From an uncultured Clostridia bacterium (GTDB taxonomy: Bacteria > Bacillota > Clostridia > Oscillospirales > Acutalibacteraceae): 31,206 nucleotides of DNA. Positions 23,443 to 30,737 of this stretch are shown here, in pieces. Numbering within the stretch: the stretch's first letter is position 1; each line of letters begins with the position of its first letter. Position numbers and translations under genes: made by a program. Below the pieces are notes generated by a model. It was not told the origin of the DNA and did not search any database. It saw nothing but the letters and a program-made list of their open reading frames with translations. The stretch is taken from the NCBI GenBank assembly GCA_937896885.1, contig CALBNX010000058.1, forward strand, positions 1 to 31,206. The letters are read 5' to 3'.

Positions 23443-24405
23443 TTGTTTGAACAGATTATCAATGTTGACAGAATGGAACAAGCTGTGAGCCTTTTCGGTA
23501 GTTTTGACGAAAATGTAAAACTCATTGAGGCTCAATATAATGTTAAGATTATCAGCCGTGGTTCAGAGCTTAAAGTCAGTGGTGAAGCAGATAGTGTTTC
23601 AAAAGCTGTGAGGGCAATTAATGGACTTTTAATGCTCATCAATCGTGGTGAAGCCTTGTCAGAACAGAATGTCCGTTATGTGCTTTCTCTTGTAAATGAT
23701 GGCAACGATGACCGACTTTCTGAAATGACGGGTGATTGCGTTTGCATAACAGCAAAGGGAAAACCAATCAAACCTAAAACATTGGGTCAAAAGAAATACC
23801 TTGAATGTATTAAAAATAATACAATTACTTTGGGAGCAGGTCCTGCGGGTACAGGTAAAACTTATCTTGCAGTTGCAATGGCAGTTAACGCATTCCGCGC
23901 TAAAGAAGTAAACAGAATAATTCTCACTCGTCCTGCAGTTGAAGCAGGTGAAAAACTTGGCTTCTTACCAGGCGATTTGCAACAGAAAGTTGACCCGTAT
24001 CTCCGACCACTGTATGATGCACTTTTTGATATGCTCGGTGCAGAAAGTTTTCAACGCTATCAAGAACGTGGTAGCATCGAAGTCGCACCCCTTGCATATA
24101 TGCGTGGTCGAACACTTGATGATAGTTTTATAATCCTTGACGAAGCCCAGAATACAACCCGTGAACAAATGAAAATGTTTTTAACTCGTCTTGGATTTAA
24201 TTCAAAAATTGTTGTAACGGGTGATATAACACAAATTGACTTGCCCGACGGCAAAAAGTCAGGTCTTGTTGAAGCAATGAAAATACTTAAAGGTATTGAT
24301 GATATTGCAATAAATCAGTTTACAGAAAAAGATGTGGTTAGACACCGTCTTGTTCAGGATATTATAAAAGCTTATGAAAAGCAGGAAATGAGGCAAAAGA
24401 AATGA
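23443..24405 (+). CDS. phoH: PhoH-family ATPase
   Basis: 320 residues. A short N-terminal KH-like region (VKLIEAQYNVKIISRGSELKVSGE) precedes the PhoH NTPase domain with Walker A GPAGTGKTYLAVA near residues 131-143 and Walker B FIILDEAQN. The family is predicted to act as RNA helicase or chaperone in rRNA maturation together with YbeY, which is encoded next and overlaps by four bases. The start is a TTG at 23443 with AGGTG 8 bases upstream. In B. subtilis a pgpH gene lies between phoH and ybeY; it is missing here. Confidence 0.94.
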   Translation: MFEQIINVDRMEQAVSLFGSFDENVKLIEAQYNVKIISRGSELKVSGEADSVSKAVRAINGLLMLINRGEALSEQNVRYVLSLVNDGNDDRLSEMTGDCVCITAKGKPIKPKTLGQKKYLECIKNNTITLGAGPAGTGKTYLAVAMAVNAFRAKEVNRIILTRPAVEAGEKLGFLPGDLQQKVDPYLRPLYDALFDMLGAESFQRYQERGSIEVAPLAYMRGRTLDDSFIILDEAQNTTREQMKMFLTRLGFNSKIVVTGDITQIDLPDGKKSGLVEAMKILKGIDDIAINQFTEKDVVRHRLVQDIIKAYEKQEMRQKK

Positions 24406-24908
24406 ACGAGAAATTAAGAGTAATAATTGACAATCAACAAAATGTAATGAAAATCCCAACAGGTGTGAGAATGCTTGTGCGCCGTTGCTGTAAAGCAGTT
24501 CTCGCAAATGAAGGATTCACAGATATTGCTGAAATCAGCGTAACTTTCGTTGATGATGAAACAATTCACGAACTTAACAAAAAACATAGAAATATTGACA
24601 AAAGCACAGATGTGCTCTCATTCCCGATGGGTGAGAATGGCGAATATGATGTGAATCTCGATACAGGAGCAAAGGTGCTTGGTGATATAATTATTTCAAT
24701 CGAGCACGCTTATGCACAAGCAGAAAAATATGGACATACTCTTCAAAGAGAAATCGGATTTTTAACAGTTCATTCACTTCTTCATCTCTTGGGATATGAC
24801 CACGAAAATGGTGGGCTCGAAGCAGTAAAAATGAGAGAAAAAGAAGAAGCAGTTCTCACAAGAGTAGGGTTAAAACGAAACGGAAGCTATTATTTTGACG
24901 AGGAATAA
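24402..24908 (+). CDS. ybeY: rRNA maturation endoribonuclease YbeY
   Basis: 168 residues of the UPF0054 family, a zinc-dependent endoribonuclease acting on 16S rRNA 3' end processing and ribosome quality control. The metal site HSLLHLLGYDH (HxxxHxxxxxH) is intact, and the upstream DKSTDVLSFPMGE motif is typical. It starts within the phoH stop codon (ATGA overlap), implying translational coupling. dgkA begins one base after its stop. Confidence 0.96.
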   Translation: MNEKLRVIIDNQQNVMKIPTGVRMLVRRCCKAVLANEGFTDIAEISVTFVDDETIHELNKKHRNIDKSTDVLSFPMGENGEYDVNLDTGAKVLGDIIISIEHAYAQAEKYGHTLQREIGFLTVHSLLHLLGYDHENGGLEAVKMREKEEAVLTRVGLKRNGSYYFDEE

Positions 24909-24909
24909 T

Positions 24910-25380
24910 ATGAAAGCATTATTTAAAGGTTTTGGATATGCCTTTAACGGTATATTCATTGCACTTAAAAAAGAGAGAAATTTCAGAATACATACCGTTT
25001 GTATGATTTATATGTATTTCTTCTTGTTCTTCTTTGACTTCTTTGAAATCACAAGAACAGAGCTTGCAATAATCTTTCTCGCAAACGGACTTGTAATCGG
25101 TGGAGAACTGATAAACACAGCTATTGAAAAAGCAGTTGATTTATATGGCGAAGAGCATACTGAGTTGGGCAAAATCGCAAAAGATTGTGCAGCAGGTGCA
25201 GTGCTTGTGTTTGCAATCTTTTCTGTGCTTTGTGGTGTTGCGATTATGTATCAACCAAAAGCATTTGAACTTTTATTTACTTACTTTTTGGACAACCCAT
25301 TGAGTATCGTGCTCTTTGCAGTTTCAGTAGTGATTTTCACAATTTTTATATTTTTCGGATTTGGAAGGAAAAAGAAATAA
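24910..25380 (+). CDS. dgkA: Diacylglycerol/undecaprenol kinase DgkA
   Basis: A small integral membrane kinase of 156 residues. Gram-positive members phosphorylate undecaprenol to recycle the lipid carrier used in wall synthesis. The core shows KALFKGFGYAFNGIFIALKKERNFRIH, FLANGLVIGGELINTAIEKAVDLYGEEH and GKIAKDCAAGAVLV, including the conserved E-x-x-N-T-A-I-E. The C-terminus carries an additional hydrophobic segment (LSIVLFAVSVVIFTIFIFFGF) and a basic tail, so it is somewhat longer than usual. The ATG at 24910 follows GAGG; a TTG at 24895 in frame overlaps ybeY and that site. The gene usually next in Bacillus, cdd, is absent. Confidence 0.93.
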   Translation: MKALFKGFGYAFNGIFIALKKERNFRIHTVCMIYMYFFLFFFDFFEITRTELAIIFLANGLVIGGELINTAIEKAVDLYGEEHTELGKIAKDCAAGAVLVFAIFSVLCGVAIMYQPKAFELLFTYFLDNPLSIVLFAVSVVIFTIFIFFGFGRKKK

Positions 25381-26274
25381 ATGAATACACCAAAAACAGC
25401 GTTTATTGCCATTGTCGGTAAAGCCAATGTGGGCAAGTCTTCAATTCTTAATAAACTTTTAGGAACAAAAATCGCAATAGTTTCTTCAAAACCACAAACA
25501 ACAAGAACAAGAATTATGGGTGTTCTCACAACTGACGATAATGTTCAGCTTGTTTTTACTGATACACCTGGCTTTCATAAACCCAAAACAAAACTCGGTG
25601 AAAAAATGGTTAAAGCAGTCAGCGATAGCATTGAAGGTGTTGACGCTTGCCTTTTAGTAGTTGAGCCTGAAGGGGAATTGAATCCTGCTGAACTTGAACT
25701 TGTTGAAAAAATCAAAAAAGGCAAAAACCCTGCGATTCTTGCAATCAACAAAATTGATACAGTTAAAGAAAAAGAAAATCTCATTTCAAGAATAGCAGAA
25801 ATGACAGAATATTATGATTTTGATGCTATTGTCCCTGTTTCAGCACAAAATGGTAGCGGTATAAAAGAACTTTTAGAAGAACTTAAAAAGTTAGCATTTG
25901 AGTCAGAACATTTCTTCCCAGAAGATACTCTCACAGACCAGCCTGAAAGAGTGTTAGCGGGTGAAATTATAAGAGAAAAAATGCTTCGACTTTTAGATAA
26001 AGAAATTCCACACGGTACTGCAGTCAGCATCGAAAAAATGCGTGAGCGCAGTGACGGAATAATAGATATTGAAGCAACAATTTTCTGCGAAAGAGATAGT
26101 CATAAAGGCATTATCATCGGCAAAGGTGGCGCAATGCTTAAAAAGATTTCAACCTATGCTCGTCAAGATATGGAAAACTTTTTCGGTTGCAAAATTAATC
26201 TTCAATGTTGGGTAAAAGTCAAAGAAGGTTGGCGTAACCGCGAAGGACTTATTCATAATTTTGGATTAGATTAA
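25381..26274 (+). CDS. era: Ribosome-assembly GTPase Era
   Basis: 297 residues. The GTPase domain shows GKANVGKSS (G1), TTRTR (G2 region), DTPGFH (G3), NKID (G4) and VSAQNG (G5), followed by a C-terminal KH domain with GIIIGKGGAMLKKI. Era binds the 3' end of 16S rRNA in 30S maturation and works in the same pathway as YbeY and PhoH upstream. Its ATG directly abuts the dgkA stop codon; the end of dgkA (GGAAGGAAAAAG) supplies the ribosome binding site. All motifs and length are normal. Confidence 0.97.
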   Translation: MNTPKTAFIAIVGKANVGKSSILNKLLGTKIAIVSSKPQTTRTRIMGVLTTDDNVQLVFTDTPGFHKPKTKLGEKMVKAVSDSIEGVDACLLVVEPEGELNPAELELVEKIKKGKNPAILAINKIDTVKEKENLISRIAEMTEYYDFDAIVPVSAQNGSGIKELLEELKKLAFESEHFFPEDTLTDQPERVLAGEIIREKMLRLLDKEIPHGTAVSIEKMRERSDGIIDIEATIFCERDSHKGIIIGKGGAMLKKISTYARQDMENFFGCKINLQCWVKVKEGWRNREGLIHNFGLD

Positions 26275-26350
26275 TTTACCAATAAACTTTATTTTTACCA
26301 ATCATATTTCATATTGTGCGGCACAAATTACTAATGGTAGGTGATTTGTA

Positions 26351-26515
26351 ATGGATAATATGGCAATATGGAGCAGATTTACAAAAAGTGGCAAGGTCGA
26401 AGATTATTTAATGTATAAAAAATCTCTCGAAAACAAAAGACCACAATATGATGAGGATTTCGACGATGAGGACGAATACGGACGGAGTAATACTCAAAGA
26501 ACAGAATATTGGTGA
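26351..26515 (+). CDS. yqzL: YqzL-family small protein
   Basis: 54 residues: it starts MDNMAIWSRFTKSGKVEDYL and continues to an acidic tail (YDEDFDDEDEYG) and a final tryptophan. A short W-x-x-F-x-x-(S/T)-G-x-(V/I)-x-x-YL pattern directly between era and recO is what is known for YqzL of Bacillus, a protein of unknown function. GGTAGGTGAT lies 7 bases before the ATG. Its 3' end overlaps recO by 50 bases in another frame. Family assignment rests on this motif and on position. Confidence 0.75.
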   Translation: MDNMAIWSRFTKSGKVEDYLMYKKSLENKRPQYDEDFDDEDEYGRSNTQRTEYW

Positions 26516-27206
26516 AAAAGACAAGCTCGTTACGGTACTCACACGCCATAACGGGCTTGTACGAGCATTTGTCCGTGGTGCGAAATCATATAAAAACAGA
26601 AAATGCAGTTCAACAGGAATGTTCTGCTATTCAAAATTGTCTTTGTATAAAACCAAAGACAGTTACATAATCGATGAAGCCGAGCCCATTGAAACTTTTT
26701 TCGGACTCCGTGAAGACCTTGAAAGAATATCGTTAGCACAATATTTTTCAGAGCTTATAATGACACTTGTTCAGGAAGAAGAATTAGCAGAAGAATATTT
26801 AAGACTTATGCTCAATTCTCTTCATTTCTTGTCAAAAGGAACAATGCCACCTGAACAAATCAAAGCAATAACAGAACTTCGAATGATGTGCATAGCAGGT
26901 TATATGCCAAATCTCATTGCCTGTGAACGTTGTGGCGAATACGAAACCGATACAATGTATTTCAGCGTTGAAGACGGACTTTTATACTGTGACAACTGCA
27001 TATCGTCAGACGCAATGTTTCACCTTGATATAGGTCTTGTGAAAGCACTTCGTCATATTGCTTTTTCAGAGTTTGACAAAATATATTCATTTAAGATGGA
27101 AGACTATGCATTGCCTGACTTGTCATATATAACAGAAAAGTATTTATTAGCACAACTACAAAGAAACTTTAAAACTTTGGATTTTTACAATAGTATAAAG
27201 GTATAG
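26466..27206 (+). CDS. recO: DNA repair protein RecO
   Basis: 246 residues. The N-terminal OB fold begins MRTNTDGVILKEQNIGEKDKLVTVLTRHNGLV. The middle is helical, and a four-cysteine zinc finger, CERCGEYETD...LLYCDNC, lies near residues 153-180. RecO loads RecA onto SSB-coated DNA with RecR in the RecF pathway. The ATG at 26466 was chosen over those at 26448 and 26451 because GAGG stands 9 bases upstream and homologues begin a few residues before TDG. It overlaps yqzL by 50 bases, so its ribosome binding site lies inside yqzL. Confidence 0.93.
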   Translation: MRTNTDGVILKEQNIGEKDKLVTVLTRHNGLVRAFVRGAKSYKNRKCSSTGMFCYSKLSLYKTKDSYIIDEAEPIETFFGLREDLERISLAQYFSELIMTLVQEEELAEEYLRLMLNSLHFLSKGTMPPEQIKAITELRMMCIAGYMPNLIACERCGEYETDTMYFSVEDGLLYCDNCISSDAMFHLDIGLVKALRHIAFSEFDKIYSFKMEDYALPDLSYITEKYLLAQLQRNFKTLDFYNSIKV

Positions 27207-27308
27207 TTTGAGTAAAATTGCCCACAGCACCATTTTTCGTTCGGGGCGGTACTTTTTGTACAGCACCGCTCACTTTAAAACGGCACTGTGAACAATTTTC
27301 TTTCAAAC
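27206..27308 (-). other. Long imperfect hairpin between recO and mutS2, candidate structured RNA
   Basis: The gap is a 103-base inverted repeat. GTTTGA (27206-27211) pairs with TCAAAC (27303-27308). After a small internal loop, 27214-27236 pairs with 27277-27299. On the plus strand the second stem has five C-A mismatches; read as minus-strand RNA all five become G-U pairs, giving 23 uninterrupted pairs. Only one pair (27212/27302) behaves the other way. The apex (27239-27273) can form a further small hairpin with the loop TTTTT. No T-run follows either arm, so it is a poor terminator. It is either a minus-strand structured RNA or a decayed inverted-repeat element. Confidence 0.5.
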
Positions 27309-27347
27309 TATTGAAGTGATATACTTATGAAAAGAAAGGGCATTATT

Positions 27348-29732
27348 ATGAATGCTGAAAAGTATTTTATTTCACTTGAACTTGATAAAATTCTCAAAAT
27401 GTTAAGTGATACTGCATCGTCTGCTGATGCAAAAGAGATGGCGCTGGGTATTAAGCCATTAACTGACTATTTTGAGGTAACAGAGTTGCTCGATAAAACT
27501 GAGGCGGCTTATATTCTCATTGCCAAATTCGGTGCACCATCATTTGGTGGATTGCAAAATGTGAACAATGCGTTGAGCCGAGCAAATGCTGGTGGCTCAC
27601 TTTCAGCTGGTGAACTTTTAAAAATCGCAACAACTCTTAAAATCATTCGTGGCATTACAATCTGGCATGAAAAGTGTGCAGGAATGGAAACTGCATTGGA
27701 CGATTTATTCAATTCTCTTTATCCAAATAAATATCTTGAAGAAAGAATCACAAATGCAATTATAAGTGAAACAGAAATCAGCGATAATGCTTCACCTGAG
27801 CTTAAAGAAATTCGTCGCAAAAAGCGTCATTATGAAAATAAAATCCGTGAACAACTTGATAATATGATTCATTCTTCACACTATTCAAAAATTCTTCGTG
27901 ACGGGATAATTACTCAAAGAAACGGACGTTTTGTTGTACCCGTTAAAGCCGAAAACAGAAGTGAAGTTGCAGGTATGGTGCACGACACTTCAGGTAGTGG
28001 CGCAACAGTATTCATTGAACCCGCTGCCGTTGTTGAAGCAAACAATGAAATCAAAGTTCTTGAAAGTCGAGAAAAAGACGAAATCGAGAGAATTCTTGCA
28101 GAGCTCTCACAAATGGCAGGGGAGTTTGAAGACACAATTAAAATTAGTTTTGACTCTGCTACAATGCTTGATTTACACTTTGCAAAGGCTCACCTTGCAT
28201 ATAAAATGAAAGCAAGCAGACCAATAGTCAATAATGACGGTGAAATTCTTCTCAAAAAAGCAAGACATCCACTTATCGACCCTAAAAAAGTTGTGCCAGT
28301 TGATATTTCATTGGGAATTGATTTTGATTCTCTTGTAATTACCGGTGCAAACACAGGTGGTAAAACAGTTTCAATAAAAACAATCGGTCTTTTAACACTT
28401 ATGGCAGAGTGTGGACTTATGCTTCCCGTAACAGATAATAGCAGAATTTCAGTTTTCAAAAATGTGTTAGCAGATATTGGTGATGAACAAAGCATTGAGC
28501 AGTCACTCTCAACATTCTCTGCTCATATGACCACTATTGTTGATATTTTAAAAACTGCTGATGATAAAAGCCTTGTGCTTATCGACGAGTTGGGTGCAGG
28601 TACAGACCCTGTTGAAGGTGCTGCATTAGCAGTTGCTATCCTTGAGAATCTTCGTCGTCAGGGTGCAAAAATAGCGTCAACAACTCACTATTCAGAGCTT
28701 AAAGAATATGCGCTCAAAACCAACAGAGTTGAAAACGGATGCTGTGAATTTGATGTAGCATCGCTAAAACCAACATATCGCTTACTTATCGGTATGCCAG
28801 GTCGCTCAAATGCTTTGGCCATTGCAGGTCGTCTTGGAATAAGTGAAGATATAACCGATTTTGCAAAAGCGCTAATTTCAGAAGAAGATACACGCTTCGA
28901 AGATGCTGTTGATACTCTTGAAACTGCAAGGAAGGCACTTGAAGACGATAAAGAAAAACTAGAAGAAGAAAAAAATAACATTCTTCGCCAAAAAGAGAAT
29001 GCCGAAAAAGCACTCGAAAAAGCAAAAGAACAGAGCGAAAAAGAAATTGAAAAAGCAAAAAGAGAAGCAGAAAGAATTGTTGAAAATGCCCGTCGTGCGG
29101 GTAATTCGCTTTTACTTGAAATTGAACAACTGAAAAAAGAACAAGCAAAAGAAAAGAACTTGCAAGAAATAGCCCGAAAAGCAAAACAAGCAATGGGACG
29201 TCAGCTTGATAAAATGGACGAAATCACAAATGGTCTTCAGGATGATGACGGTGATTATTCACTCCCACGACCACTCAAAGTGGGTGATAGAGTTTTTGTT
29301 AAATCTCTTGGTGGTGAGGCAGAAGTTATATCAGTTGACGAAAAGAAAAATATTGTGCAAGTTCAGTCAGGTATGCTTAAAATGAAAGCAAATATTTCCG
29401 ATTTGCGTTTGATAGGTAGCAAAAAGCAACCTAAAAAACAAGAGTATGGCACTCGCAAGGTGCACACTGGCGCAAACGCATCGCTATCTTCAACATCAAG
29501 CATCGACCTTCGTGGCACAACAGTCGAAGAAGCAATGCTCGACCTGGATAAGTTTATTGATGGTGTTCTTCGTACAGGGCTTAACGAGATTACAATTATT
29601 CACGGCAAAGGTACAGGCGCACTTCGTAAAGGAATTCACACATATCTTCGCAAGCATCCCAATATCAGAACATTTAGAGTGGGAACATTTGGAGAAGGCG
29701 AAGAAGGGGTCACAATAGCAGAACTTAAATAG
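27348..29732 (+). CDS. mutS2: MutS2 endonuclease/ATPase with Smr domain
   Basis: 794 residues. The order is MutS core, ATPase with Walker A ITGANTGGKTVSIK near residues 331-344 and Walker B LVLIDELGAGTDP, a long charged coiled coil (about 520-630), a KOW-like segment (KVGDRVFVKSLGGEAEVISV) and a C-terminal Smr domain with DLRG and IIHGKGTGALRKG. MutS2 suppresses recombination in some species and in B. subtilis acts on collided ribosomes. The ATG at 27348 follows AAAGGG and begins like homologues (MNAEKYFISLELDKILKML); the ATG at 27327 lacks a good site. It has all expected domains and normal length. Confidence 0.95.
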   Translation: MNAEKYFISLELDKILKMLSDTASSADAKEMALGIKPLTDYFEVTELLDKTEAAYILIAKFGAPSFGGLQNVNNALSRANAGGSLSAGELLKIATTLKIIRGITIWHEKCAGMETALDDLFNSLYPNKYLEERITNAIISETEISDNASPELKEIRRKKRHYENKIREQLDNMIHSSHYSKILRDGIITQRNGRFVVPVKAENRSEVAGMVHDTSGSGATVFIEPAAVVEANNEIKVLESREKDEIERILAELSQMAGEFEDTIKISFDSATMLDLHFAKAHLAYKMKASRPIVNNDGEILLKKARHPLIDPKKVVPVDISLGIDFDSLVITGANTGGKTVSIKTIGLLTLMAECGLMLPVTDNSRISVFKNVLADIGDEQSIEQSLSTFSAHMTTIVDILKTADDKSLVLIDELGAGTDPVEGAALAVAILENLRRQGAKIASTTHYSELKEYALKTNRVENGCCEFDVASLKPTYRLLIGMPGRSNALAIAGRLGISEDITDFAKALISEEDTRFEDAVDTLETARKALEDDKEKLEEEKNNILRQKENAEKALEKAKEQSEKEIEKAKREAERIVENARRAGNSLLLEIEQLKKEQAKEKNLQEIARKAKQAMGRQLDKMDEITNGLQDDDGDYSLPRPLKVGDRVFVKSLGGEAEVISVDEKKNIVQVQSGMLKMKANISDLRLIGSKKQPKKQEYGTRKVHTGANASLSSTSSIDLRGTTVEEAMLDLDKFIDGVLRTGLNEITIIHGKGTGALRKGIHTYLRKHPNIRTFRVGTFGEGEEGVTIAELK

Positions 29733-29734
29733 TA

Positions 29735-29763
29735 TTGCAAAATATAGATTTATATGTTAAAAT
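29735..29763 (+). promoter_or_regulatory. Promoter of the lipoprotein gene
   Basis: TTGCAA (29735-29740), 17 bases, TAAAAT (29758-29763) starts just after the mutS2 stop and 30 bp before the lipoprotein ATG, with AAAGGAG in between. Confidence 0.55.
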
Positions 29764-29793
29764 ATTTTCAAATACCGAAAGGAGTTTTACATA

Positions 29794-30273
29794 ATGAATA
29801 AAAAGATTATTGTAGCAGTGCTTTTAATGCTCGTAGTTACAGTTTTATTTGCAGCTTGCAAAAAAGAAGAATATAAAGTGAGTCACACAGTCCCAGTTGG
29901 CACAACTACAGTTGATGTTTATGAGGACAAAGACGGTAACGAATATGTTACTAATGTTGATGGTGATATGATTCCTATGACAACTGACAAAGATGGTTTC
30001 TTTGATAGCATTGAAGACCTTATCACAGAAACAACAACTAAGAAGAGTAACAAGAACGATAAAACTACAACAACAACTACAACTACAACAACCACTACAA
30101 CCACAACACAACCAAACCCATCAGATGATGATACAACAACGACAACAGAAAAGAATCCATCAGTTGATGATACAACTTCAACAACAGAACATAAAGAAAT
30201 CATCATTGATTCACCCAATAAAACACCTGACAGTGTTAGTTGGGGTGATATTGTAAATGCAGGCAAAAAATAA
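29794..30273 (+). CDS. Putative threonine-rich lipoprotein
   Basis: 159 residues. A signal peptide (MNKKIIVAVLLMLVVTVLFAAC) ends in a lipobox-like FAAC, so the mature protein probably starts at a lipidated cysteine near residue 21 and sits on the outer face of the membrane. A short acidic domain (VDVYEDKDGNEYVTNVDGDMI) follows, then a run of about 15 threonines and further Thr/Asp/Glu stretches, likely disordered and reaching into the wall. No enzymatic motif is visible. The Thr run is encoded by an ACA/ACT tract (about 30065-30108), a trinucleotide repeat that could change length in frame. The ribosome binding site is AAAGGAG. Function unknown. Confidence 0.8.
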   Translation: MNKKIIVAVLLMLVVTVLFAACKKEEYKVSHTVPVGTTTVDVYEDKDGNEYVTNVDGDMIPMTTDKDGFFDSIEDLITETTTKKSNKNDKTTTTTTTTTTTTTTTQPNPSDDDTTTTTEKNPSVDDTTSTTEHKEIIIDSPNKTPDSVSWGDIVNAGKK

Positions 30274-30282
30274 AAAAATTGC

Positions 30283-30311
30283 TTGACAAACAAAACTTAA
30301 TCTAGTATAAT
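30283..30311 (+). promoter_or_regulatory. Consensus promoter of ylxM-ffh
   Basis: A perfect TTGACA (30283-30288), 17-base spacer and perfect TATAAT (30306-30311). Transcription would start near 30318, inside the 5' arm of the hairpin at 30313-30346. This is the strongest promoter seen in the window. Confidence 0.88.
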
Positions 30312-30312
30312 G

Positions 30313-30350
30313 ACATCCTGTAAAGTGTAATTCCTTTACAGGATGTTTTT
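30313..30350 (+). terminator. Terminator-like hairpin overlapping the ylxM start site
   Basis: ACATCCTGTAAAG and CTTTACAGGATGT form a perfect 13-bp stem with an 8-base loop and a following T5. It is the only terminator candidate after the lipoprotein gene. For transcripts from the ylxM promoter, starting near 30318, a shortened 9-bp stem (CCTGTAAAG/CTTTACAGG) would remain at the extreme 5' end, where it could protect the mRNA or attenuate. Confidence 0.75.
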
Positions 30351-30366
30351 GATTGGAGGTTTAGTT

Positions 30367-30729
30367 GTGGCAAATAATGTTGAAATTACAATGTTGCTTG
30401 ACTTATATGGCGAAGCATTAACAGCAAAACAACGTGATTATCTTAATCATTATTACAACGATGACCTTTCACTTTCAGAAATTGCCGAAAACGAGGGGAT
30501 TACAAGACAAGGTGTTCGTGATGCTATCAAAAGAGCAGAAAATTTGCTTTTTGATATGGAGAATAAATTGAAATTCTCAAAAAAACTTGCAGAAGTTCAA
30601 AACGGACTTGAAGGTATTATTCATTGTGCAGATGAAATTAATGAATATAACCTTTCTCACGGTCTTTCACGTGAAATCAACGATATAACAGTTAAGATAA
30701 AGTCAATTGCACTTTCCTTGACAGAATAG
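30367..30729 (+). CDS. ylxM: YlxM/p13-like DNA-binding protein
   Basis: 120 residues of the UPF0122 family, which lies next to ffh in most Firmicutes. The sigma-70 region 4-like HTH is clear: LTAKQRDYLNHYYNDDLSLSEIAENEGITRQGVRDAIKRAENLL (about residues 18-61), and the rest is predicted helical. In streptococci YlxM associates with SRP components; its general role remains open. The start is a GTG at 30367, 7 bases after GGAGG; the ATG at 30343 lies in the hairpin arm before that site. ffh follows after 8 bp. Confidence 0.92.
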   Translation: MANNVEITMLLDLYGEALTAKQRDYLNHYYNDDLSLSEIAENEGITRQGVRDAIKRAENLLFDMENKLKFSKKLAEVQNGLEGIIHCADEINEYNLSHGLSREINDITVKIKSIALSLTE

Positions 30730-30737
30730 GGGGAACT

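Noticed and set aside
30064..30110. Repetitive tract considered as CRISPR or satellite array
   Set aside because: It is an in-frame low-complexity ACN run inside a gene; there are no spacers or constant repeat units. No CRISPR array was seen anywhere in the window.
29919..30293. Minus-strand ORF of 124 codons with a polyvaline run
   Set aside because: It is the complement of the Thr-codon tract in the lipoprotein gene, without a ribosome binding site or plausible protein composition.
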